DNA of 64,000 bases. Source: RPQJ01 sp046347155. GTDB taxonomy: Bacteria; Pseudomonadota; Gammaproteobacteria; Steroidobacterales; Steroidobacteraceae. The translations under genes were made by a program, and so were the position numbers. The number at the start of each line of letters is the position of its first letter. The first letter of the stretch is position 1. Below the pieces are notes generated by a model that saw only the letters and a program-made list of their open reading frames with translations, had not been told where the DNA came from and searched no databases. Where the stretch lies: NCBI GenBank assembly GCA_046347155.1, contig JAXMGT010000002.1, positions 744,001-808,000 of the forward strand. Reading direction: 5' to 3'. Below are positions 57,910 through 64,000 of the stretch, piece by piece.

Positions 57910-58611
57910 ATGTCCGCCGAACTGGAATCGACCGCCCCCGTCGCCGTACCCGCACCGCGGCTGCGTTGGCTCGGTCGCGTGGACTACGAGCCCATCTGGC
58001 GCGCGATGCAGCGCCATGCGGAAACCCGCCCCGACGACGCACCCGACGAGTTCTGGTTCCTCGAGCACCCGCCGGTGTTCACGCTCGGGATGAACTCGAA
58101 GCCCGAGCACCTGCTCGCGACCGGCGACATCCCGGTCGTGCAGATCGACCGCGGCGGCCAGGTGACCTACCACGGCCCGGGGCAGCTGGTCGTCTACCCG
58201 CTGGTGGACCTGCCGCGCGCCGGGCTCGGCGTGCGCCAGCTCGTGACCGGCATCGAGCGCGCGATCATCGACACGCTGGCCGGCTGGAACATCGAGGCGG
58301 TGGGACGTCGCGACGCGCCCGGCGTCTACGTCGGCGGGCGCAAGGTCGCAAGCGTGGGGCTGCGTATCAAGCGCGGCCACTCGTACCACGGGCTCGCGCT
58401 CAACGTCGCGATGGACCTCGAGCCGTTCCGCCGGATCAACCCCTGCGGCTACGCGGGGCTCGAGATGGTGCAGGTGAGCGGGCTCGGCGGCCCGTCGGAC
58501 GTCGGCGAGGTCGCCGACGCGCTCGCGCCCCGATTGCTCGCGGCCCTCGGGCTGCCCATGCCCGATCAGAGCGCGACGAGCACCTGGCGGCAGGACGTGA
58601 GCTCGGTGTAG
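57910..58611 (+). CDS. lipB: Octanoyltransferase LipB
   Basis: Transfers octanoyl from acyl-carrier protein to lipoyl domains through a Cys-Lys dyad. 233 aa. Signatures: EFWFLEHPPVFTLGM, RGGQVTYHGPGQLVVYPL, GRKVASVGLRI (catalytic Lys) and INPCGYAGLEMVQ (catalytic Cys). 20 nt after lipA. The last 46 nt overlap the convergent ybeD gene. The open frame further upstream belongs to lipA's shadow. Confidence 0.96.
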   Translation: MSAELESTAPVAVPAPRLRWLGRVDYEPIWRAMQRHAETRPDDAPDEFWFLEHPPVFTLGMNSKPEHLLATGDIPVVQIDRGGQVTYHGPGQLVVYPLVDLPRAGLGVRQLVTGIERAIIDTLAGWNIEAVGRRDAPGVYVGGRKVASVGLRIKRGHSYHGLALNVAMDLEPFRRINPCGYAGLEMVQVSGLGGPSDVGEVADALAPRLLAALGLPMPDQSATSTWRQDVSSV

Positions 58612-58829
58612 GCCGCGTCGAGCTGCGCCTTGCTCTCGGCGCGCACGGTGACCGTGAGCCCGAGGAACTTGCCGCCGCTGCTCGGTCGTTCCTCGATCTT
58701 CGCCGGGTCGGGCGTGCCGAAATGCCGGGCGATGATCCCGAGCGCCAGGCTGCGGAATTCGTCCGTCGCGGCGCCCATCATCTTGATCGGGAAGTCGCAG
58801 GGAAACTCGAGCAGCGTATCTTCGGCCAT
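58566..58829 (-). CDS. ybeD: DUF493 (YbeD) family protein
   Basis: 87-aa ACT-like small protein of the YbeD family, found next to lipB and dacA in many gammaproteobacteria. Typical segments: LLEFPCDFPIKMMG, the SSGGKFLGLTVTVRAESKAQLDAAYTELTSC motif and the VLVAL end. Starts 2 nt after the dat stop. Its 3' end overlaps lipB by 46 nt on the opposite strand. Role is thought to be regulatory in lipoylation; unproven here. Confidence 0.93.
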   Translation of the reverse strand: MAEDTLLEFPCDFPIKMMGAATDEFRSLALGIIARHFGTPDPAKIEERPSSGGKFLGLTVTVRAESKAQLDAAYTELTSCRQVLVAL

Positions 58830-58831
58830 CG

Positions 58832-59704
58832 TCAGAGCTCCGCCGTCGCCGCGATGTCGTCGAGGTGGCGCTGCAGCCGGGCGTACATCTCCGACCACAA
58901 CGGGCCGGGGTGTCCGTCGCCGACCGGCGCGTCATTGACCCGGGTGACGGGCAACACGCCGCGTCCCGCCGAGGCGATCCACACTTCCTCGCAGCCCTCG
59001 AGCTGCCGCACGTCGATCTCGGCGACCTCGACCGGCAGCCATCCCTCGGCGAGCTCGAGCACGGCGTCGCGCGAGGTGCCGGGCAGGATCCGGTGGCTGT
59101 TCGGCGGCGTGATCAGCGTGCCGCCGACGCACAGGAACACGCTCGAGGAGGAGCCTTCGAGCAGCAGGCCGTCGCGCGTGAGCAGCGCCTCGTCGGCACC
59201 CCGGTCCGCCGCCTGCTGCCGGAGCAGCACGTTGCCGAGCAGCGCGATCGACTTGATGTCGCAGCGGTCCCAGCGGATGTCTTCGAGCGTCACGGCGGCG
59301 AGCCCGCGCTCGAGCGTCGCGGCCGAGGGAACCGGGTAGGGGCCCGAGAACGCGAACACCACGGGTGCCGCGTCCTTCGGGAACAGGTGGTTGCGCCCGA
59401 ACTCGGTGCCGCGCGTCACCTGCAGGTAGACCAGCTGCTCGGGGGCGGCGGCCTCGGCGACGAGCCGCGCGACGATCGCGGCCCAGCCGGCGTGGTCGTG
59501 GGGGTTCGCGATCCGGACTTCGTCGAGGCTGCGGGCGAGGCGATCGAGGTGCTCGCGCATCCGGAACGGCCGGCCGCGGTGCACCGGAATCACCTCGTAG
59601 ACGCCGTCGGCGAACAGGTAGCCGCGGTCGAGCGGCGAGACGCGCGCGTCGGCGAGCGGCTGGAACCGCCCGTCGAGGTAGCAGGTCGGGTAGGGCGCGG
59701 CCAT
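58832..59704 (-). CDS. dat: D-amino acid/branched-chain-type class IV aminotransferase
   Basis: 290 aa PLP enzyme. Class IV marks: YLDGRFQPLADARVSPLDRGYLFADGVYE at the N-terminus, IKSIALLGNVLL (PLP Lys in SIALL region, KSIALLGN), and the D-specific YLQVTRGTEFGRNHLFP. The R-G-x-E tract and short length favour D-alanine transaminase over BCAT. It provides D-amino acids for the wall, matching its position between dacA and ybeD. 56 nt after dacA. Confidence 0.9.
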   Translation of the reverse strand: MAAPYPTCYLDGRFQPLADARVSPLDRGYLFADGVYEVIPVHRGRPFRMREHLDRLARSLDEVRIANPHDHAGWAAIVARLVAEAAAPEQLVYLQVTRGTEFGRNHLFPKDAAPVVFAFSGPYPVPSAATLERGLAAVTLEDIRWDRCDIKSIALLGNVLLRQQAADRGADEALLTRDGLLLEGSSSSVFLCVGGTLITPPNSHRILPGTSRDAVLELAEGWLPVEVAEIDVRQLEGCEEVWIASAGRGVLPVTRVNDAPVGDGHPGPLWSEMYARLQRHLDDIAATAEL

Positions 59705-59760
59705 GCTAGTTGGACCGGCGGCGGTCGACGGTGCCGGGCACGGCGTTCATGGCCGGCACC

Positions 59761-60963
59761 TCAGTTGAACCACAGCCGCACGGTGTCGATCGTGCGGCGG
59801 AAGATGCCGCCGGCCGCAACGTCCTGCGCCGGATAGAGCGGGTAGGTGGCGACCGGCTGGCCGTCGATCGTCACCTTGACCTTGCCGATGGCCTGCGTGG
59901 CCGAGAGCGGCGCGACCAGGTGGGCCGGCAGCTCGAACTCGGCCTTCACGCTGCCGGTGTGGCCGCGGCGGTCCGTGATCGAGAGGTCCTGGTGCAGCAC
60001 GAGTCCGACCTCGGGTGCGGCGCCCTTCCAGACGCGGGCGGTCGTGAGCGGCTGGCCGGCGCCGTAGATGCGCTTCGTCTCGTAGAAGTTGAACCCGTAG
60101 TTGAGCAGCGCCTCGTTCGCGTCCTCGCGCGCCTTCATCGACTCGGTGCCGAGCACGACCGAGACGAGCCGCATGCCCTCGCGTTTCGCCGAGGCGATCA
60201 GGCAGTAGCCGGCCGTCTCCGTGTGGCCGGTCTTCACGCCGTCGACGCTCGGGTCGCGCCACAGCAGCCCGTTGCGGTTCTGCTGCGTGATCCCGTTCCA
60301 GGTGAACTCCTTCTGGGAGTACCACTTGTAGTACTCGGGGTATTGGTTGATCACCGCCCGGGCGAGCGTCGCGGCGTCGCGGGCCGTGATGTAGTGCTCG
60401 GGGTCGGGCATCCCGGCCGCGTTCATGAAGTGCGAGCCGGCCATGCCGAGCTGCTTCGCGTAGGCGTTCATCATCTGCACGAACGCGGGCTCGGTGCCCG
60501 CCACGTGCTCGGCGAGCGCCACGGTCGCGTCGTTGCCCGACTGCACGATCATGCCCTGGATCAGGTTCTCGACCGAGACCTGCTTGCCCACCTCGACGAA
60601 CATCCGCGAGCCTTCCTGCTGCCAGGCGTGCTCGCTGATCGTGACCATGTCCGTGAGCTTGATCCGGCCGTCCTTCAGCGCGTGGAACACGCCGTACGCG
60701 GTCATGAGCTTCGTCAGGCTGGCCGGCTCCTGCCGGGAGTCGGCCTCGAGCGCGGCCAGCTGCCGGCCGCTCGAGGCGTCGACGAGCACGTAGGCGCGCG
60801 ACTTGAACTCGGGCGGCGAGGGCAGCGGCGGCAGCGCGCTCGCGGCGGCCGCGGCCGAGGCGGCGGCGGGCGGGGCAGCAGCCGGCGGCGCCTCCTTCGA
60901 ACAGGCGGCGAGCAGGGCGAGTGCGGCGAAAAGTAGCGTGCGTGTGGCGTGCGTGGGTGTCAT
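59761..60963 (-). CDS. dacA: D-alanyl-D-alanine carboxypeptidase DacA (PBP5/6), lipoprotein form
   Basis: Trims the terminal D-Ala of wall peptides. 400 aa. Motifs S82-L-T-K85 (PASLTKLM), SGN (QSGNDATV) and KTG (GVKTGHTETAGYC) are all intact, with a C-terminal amphipathic anchor FRRTIDTVRLWFN. The first 21 residues end in a lipobox LLAAC, followed by a long Ala/Pro linker, so it is predicted to be lipid-anchored too, which differs from E. coli PBP5. ATG overlaps the mltB stop (ATGA). Confidence 0.95.
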   Translation of the reverse strand: MTPTHATRTLLFAALALLAACSKEAPPAAAPPAAASAAAAASALPPLPSPPEFKSRAYVLVDASSGRQLAALEADSRQEPASLTKLMTAYGVFHALKDGRIKLTDMVTISEHAWQQEGSRMFVEVGKQVSVENLIQGMIVQSGNDATVALAEHVAGTEPAFVQMMNAYAKQLGMAGSHFMNAAGMPDPEHYITARDAATLARAVINQYPEYYKWYSQKEFTWNGITQQNRNGLLWRDPSVDGVKTGHTETAGYCLIASAKREGMRLVSVVLGTESMKAREDANEALLNYGFNFYETKRIYGAGQPLTTARVWKGAAPEVGLVLHQDLSITDRRGHTGSVKAEFELPAHLVAPLSATQAIGKVKVTIDGQPVATYPLYPAQDVAAGGIFRRTIDTVRLWFN

Positions 60964-62042
60964 TGCGGGCTGCCGGGTGTGGGTTCGGTGGAGGGGGGTG
61001 CGGGCGCATCGGCGGCCGGCCCGGAGCTGAACGGGGGCGGCGGCGCGCGGTGCACCGCTGCGATGGATTCGGCGAGGTCGTTGACCGCGCTCGCGTAGAG
61101 CTCGCTGCGGTTGTAGCGGGTGATCGCGTAGTAGTTCTGGAAGCCGACCCGGTACTCGATGCCCGAGTCGACGACGAGCGGTACGAGCACGGCCGGCGCG
61201 TCGTCGGGCAGCGTGGTCTGGAAGCGCACGCCGCGCGCGCGCAGCGAGCCGACCGTCTCGCTCGGCGTGAGCTTGTCGGCGGGAAGTCCCTCGAGGTTCG
61301 CGGCCGACGCGTCGGCCGGCGCCATCACGGGCTCGCCGGGCTTCCAGCCGTTCTTGAGCAGGTAGTTCGCGACGCTCGCGAACACGTCGCTCCAGTCGTT
61401 CCACAGGTCGCGCTTGCCGTCGCCGTCGCCGTCGACTGCGTAGGCGCGGAAGCTGCCGGGCATGAACTGCGGGATGCCCATCGCGCCGGCGTAGGAGCCG
61501 AGTGGCACGAGCGGGTCGAGGGATTCCTCGCGGGTCATCAGCAGGTATTCCTCGAGCTGGCCGCGGAAGAACGGGCTGCGCGGCGGGTAGTCGAAGCCGA
61601 GCGTCGCGAGCGCGTCGACGACCCGGAACTTCCCGGTGACCTCGCCATAGAACGTCTCGACGCCGGTGATCGCGAGCAGGTAGTTCGCCGGCACGCCCGC
61701 CGTGGCGGCGCGATCGAGCGCCGCGGCCTGGGCATTCGCGACCGCGACGCCCCGGCTGATGCGCCGCTCCGTGATGAAGCGGGCGCGGTACTCCTGCCAG
61801 GTGAGCGTCTTCTCGGCGGGCTTCGAGATCCGCGACAGGATGTCGGGGTTCGACTGGGCGTCCGTGAGCACGGCCGCGAGCGCGGCGGCGTCGAAGCCGT
61901 GCTCGGTGCTCATCCTGCCAATGAAGCCCGAGACGTCCTCGCGGGTTGCGTCGATCGCCTGCGCGCCGGGCGCGACGAGCAGCCCGGTCGCAAGCAATGC
62001 GTACGGTCGCGGCAGGTGCTGTCGCGGGAGTCGCGTCGTCAC
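60960..62042 (-). CDS. mltB: Lytic murein transglycosylase B
   Basis: Cleaves the glycan strand with formation of 1,6-anhydro-MurNAc. 360 aa, GTG start in a GTGA overlap with rodA. Signal peptide (YALLATGLLVAPGAQA). Catalytic Glu129 in AITGVETFYGEVTGKFRV; MGIPQFMPGSFRAYAVD and an EF-hand-like DGDGDGKRDLWNDWSDV as in Slt35. No lipobox cysteine, so it is probably soluble in the periplasm. The released anhydro sugars feed recycling, where AmgK/MurU act. Confidence 0.95.
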   Translation of the reverse strand: MTTRLPRQHLPRPYALLATGLLVAPGAQAIDATREDVSGFIGRMSTEHGFDAAALAAVLTDAQSNPDILSRISKPAEKTLTWQEYRARFITERRISRGVAVANAQAAALDRAATAGVPANYLLAITGVETFYGEVTGKFRVVDALATLGFDYPPRSPFFRGQLEEYLLMTREESLDPLVPLGSYAGAMGIPQFMPGSFRAYAVDGDGDGKRDLWNDWSDVFASVANYLLKNGWKPGEPVMAPADASAANLEGLPADKLTPSETVGSLRARGVRFQTTLPDDAPAVLVPLVVDSGIEYRVGFQNYYAITRYNRSELYASAVNDLAESIAAVHRAPPPPFSSGPAADAPAPPSTEPTPGSPQ

Positions 62043-63184
62043 GTCGAGACCAGTTTCCGCCGGGAGTGGATGGACATCAGGATACCGAAGCCGGCCATGA
62101 GGGTCACGAGCGACGTGCCCCCGTAGCTCACGAGCGGGAGCGGCACGCCGACCACCGGCAGCAGTCCTGCGACCATTCCGCTGTTCACGAAGACATAGAC
62201 CGCGAACGTGAGCGTGAGCGCCCCGGCCATCAGGCGCGAGAACGTGTCCTGGGCCTGCACGGCGATGTAGAGGCCGCGGGCGATCACGAACAGGTAGAGC
62301 ACGATCAGCACGCCGAGACCGACGAGGCCCCATTCCTCGCCGATCACGGCGAAGATGAAGTCGGTCGAGCGCTCGGGCAGGAAATCGAGCTGGGCCTGGC
62401 TGCCGTTCATGTAGCCCTTGCCGAACAGCCCGCCCGACCCGATTGCGATCTGCGACTGGATCGTGTGGTAGCCGGCGCCGAGCGGGTCGTTCTGCGGGTC
62501 GAGGAACGTGAGCACCCGCTTGCGCTGGTAGTCGTGCATGAAGTGCCAGGCGACCGGCACCGCTGCCAGCACCAGTGCCCCGAGCCCGAAGATGTATCGC
62601 AGCTGCAGCCCGGCGAGCAGCACGACGAGCGCGCCCCCTGCCGCGACGAGCAGCGCCGTGCCGAGGTCGGGCTGCTCGGCGATCAGCAGCGTCGGCACGA
62701 GCACGCCGACGCCGACCACGATGACCGTGCGCAGATCCGGCGGCAGCGGGCGGTCGTGCAGGTACCAGGCGCAGGCGAGCGGCACGGCGAGCTTCATGAT
62801 CTCCGACGGCTGGAACCGCACGACCTTCAGGTCGAGCCAGCGCTGCGCCCCCATCGAAACGTCGCCGACGACGGCGACCGCGACGAGCAGCACCACGCCG
62901 AGCCCGAACAGCCAGGGCGCGCCCACGCGCATCAGGCGCGGCGGCACCTGCGCGACCAGCACCAGCACGCCGAGGCCGAGGCCCACGCGGGCCGCCTGGC
63001 CGAGGAACACGCCGATGTTCTCGCCCGCGGCGCTGTAGAGCACGATGAGCCCGGCGACGCACACGGCGAGTACTGCCGCGAGCAGCGGCCCGTCCAGGTG
63101 CAGCGCCTCGAGCAGGCGGCCCGTCAGCGTCAGCGTGCGCTGGGCCCGACTCGAGTATCCGGGGCCGGCGATGTCCTGCCTCAT
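62039..63184 (-). CDS. rodA: Peptidoglycan glycosyltransferase RodA
   Basis: SEDS-family polymerase of the elongasome, 381 aa with about ten transmembrane helices. Conserved segments: FQPSEIMKLAVPLACAWYL, IAEQPDLGTALLV (catalytic Asp-containing loop), GKGYMNGSQAQLDFLPERSTDFIFAVIGEEWG and VPLPLVSYGGTSLVTLM. ATGA overlap with mrdA (PBP2), its partner transpeptidase. Upstream extension of the frame is a shadow. Confidence 0.96.
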   Translation of the reverse strand: MRQDIAGPGYSSRAQRTLTLTGRLLEALHLDGPLLAAVLAVCVAGLIVLYSAAGENIGVFLGQAARVGLGLGVLVLVAQVPPRLMRVGAPWLFGLGVVLLVAVAVVGDVSMGAQRWLDLKVVRFQPSEIMKLAVPLACAWYLHDRPLPPDLRTVIVVGVGVLVPTLLIAEQPDLGTALLVAAGGALVVLLAGLQLRYIFGLGALVLAAVPVAWHFMHDYQRKRVLTFLDPQNDPLGAGYHTIQSQIAIGSGGLFGKGYMNGSQAQLDFLPERSTDFIFAVIGEEWGLVGLGVLIVLYLFVIARGLYIAVQAQDTFSRLMAGALTLTFAVYVFVNSGMVAGLLPVVGVPLPLVSYGGTSLVTLMAGFGILMSIHSRRKLVST

Positions 63185-64000
63185 TCCTCGGTCACTCCCG
63201 GGTCTGCGGGTGGCGTGGCGGGCGGTGTGGCCCCGGGCGCGGCACCGGGGGCTCCGTTCGGCGTTGCACCCGCCGGTGGTGATGCATCGGCTGGCGTCGC
63301 GACTGCCGCCGTGGCGTCTGGCTGCAGGTAGGCGTCGATCACCTTGCGGGCGATCGGACCGGCCGTGCCGCTGCCGCTGCGGCCGTTCTCGACGACGACG
63401 GCGACCGCGATCCTGGGGTCGTCGGCCGGGGCGAACGCGATGAAGAGTCCGTGGTCGCGGAGCCGCTCGGACACCTGGGACTCGTTGTACTTCTCGTTCT
63501 GCTTCAGGCCGAACACCTGCGCGGTGCCGGACTTGCCGGCGATCTGGTACGGGGCGCCGGCCTGGACGCGGCGCGCCGTGCCGTTCCAGTCGTTCGTGAC
63601 GCCGACCATGCCGCCGATGATCGTGTCCCAGTGTGCCGGGTCGCTCACCTCGACCTTCGGCAGCGGCTTCGGCGGCAGCACCTTCACCTCGCCGGTGCGC
63701 GCGTCGCGCATCTTCGAGACGAGCCGCGGCTCGTAGCGCTCGCCGCGCATCGAGATCGTCGCGGCCACCTGGGCGAGCTGCAGCGGCGTCACGAGCATGT
63801 AGCCCTGCCCGATGCCGGTGATCAGCGTTTCGCCCGGGAACCACACCTGCATGTCCTTGCGCTTGAAGGCGCCCTTCTTCCACTGCCGCGACGGCAGCAG
63901 CGCCTTGCGCTCGCCCTCGATGTCGATTCCCGTCTTCGCGCCGAGGCCGAACTTCGCCAGGAAGTCGTGCATCCGGTCGATGCCCAGGCGCTCGGCCATC
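63181..64000 (-). CDS. mrdA: Penicillin-binding protein 2, C-terminal part (5' end outside window)
   Basis: Elongasome transpeptidase that works with RodA. Only the C-terminal ~272 residues are inside the window. Seen: LGIDRMHDFLAKFGLGAKTGID, GIGQGYMLVTPLQLAQVAATI and the KSGT box AGKSGTAQVFGLKQNEKYNE; the SxxK and SxN motifs lie upstream. After the domain there is a ~45-residue Ala/Pro/Gly-rich tail (PADASPPAGATPNGAPG) not seen in E. coli PBP2. First gene of the mrdA-rodA-mltB-dacA-dat-ybeD unit. Confidence 0.95.
   Translation of the reverse strand, partial: MAERLGIDRMHDFLAKFGLGAKTGIDIEGERKALLPSRQWKKGAFKRKDMQVWFPGETLITGIGQGYMLVTPLQLAQVAATISMRGERYEPRLVSKMRDARTGEVKVLPPKPLPKVEVSDPAHWDTIIGGMVGVTNDWNGTARRVQAGAPYQIAGKSGTAQVFGLKQNEKYNESQVSERLRDHGLFIAFAPADDPRIAVAVVVENGRSGSGTAGPIARKVIDAYLQPDATAAVATPADASPPAGATPNGAPGAAPGATPPATPPADPGVTEE

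Overview
The window is a very GC-rich bacterial chromosome segment (about 70% G+C or more by eye), packed with genes, with many GTG/TTG starts. Gene content points to a gammaproteobacterium. It has the lptD-surA-pdxA-rsmA-apaG-apaH block, the mrdA-rodA-mltB-dacA-dat-ybeD-lipB-lipA block, a pepP-ubiH-ubiI block and an amgK-murU pair. The split glycine decarboxylase (gcvPA + gcvPB) and a high-GC genome suggest a deep or environmental lineage (Nevskiales/Steroidobacterales/Xanthomonadales-like) rather than enterics or pseudomonads; this placement is an inference. No mobile element, CRISPR array, rRNA or tRNA was recognised.

Layout: (1) 1-5596, pepP (5' cut) and two ubiquinone hydroxylases, then an AidB-like acyl-CoA dehydrogenase and an alpha/beta hydrolase, mostly joined by 4-nt stop/start overlaps. 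(2) 5706-6322, an exported protein coupled to a 56-aa RanBP2-type zinc-finger microprotein. (3) 6408-11134 (-), ispG-phhB-DUF2189-membrane protein, plus a DUF885 peptidase-like protein. (4) 11239-19969, a tandem glycine riboswitch with intrinsic terminator upstream of gcvT-gcvH-gcvPA-gcvPB-dgkA-PfkB kinase-tandem HtrA protein. (5) 20012-25518, a Sua5-ODC-like decarboxylase-ComB-like-NhaD-like-HAD-DUF486 overlapping run, then a HIT protein. (6) 25583-33239, a flavin monooxygenase, a DUF255 thioredoxin-like protein (-), rlmI, and an lgt-thyA-SET-folA run. (7) 33214-42950 (mostly -), GNAT/MATE, apaH-apaG-uspA, rsmA-pdxA-surA-lptD. (8) 43004-49614, amgK-murU, a Fur-box-like palindrome with a Cys-rich protein, a CYTH-like protein, a FUSC-like protein, rhodanese, MOSC and TerC. 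(9) 49779-56827, accessory genes: an AbgT transporter, GNAT, several small hypotheticals, a patatin lipoprotein and a GST-like protein. (10) 56870-64000, lipA-lipB converging on the elongasome/cell-wall operon mrdA-rodA-mltB-dacA-dat-ybeD.

Functionally the window is dominated by envelope biogenesis and recycling (LptD, SurA, PBP2, RodA, MltB, DacA, AmgK/MurU, Lgt, DgkA) and cofactor/one-carbon metabolism (ubiquinone, lipoate, PLP, glycine cleavage, ThyA/FolA, IspG). Most unusual to my eye are: a 936-aa duplicated HtrA protein whose second protease unit has lost its catalytic residues (the architecture known from eukaryotic Nma111); a 23-bp perfect palindrome resembling a Fur operator in front of an unknown Cys-rich protein; a recurring -10-like hexamer placed 6-7 nt before several start codons, suggesting leaderless mRNAs; the RanBP2-type microprotein; and a SET-domain protein with a histone-like basic tail coupled to thyA/folA.
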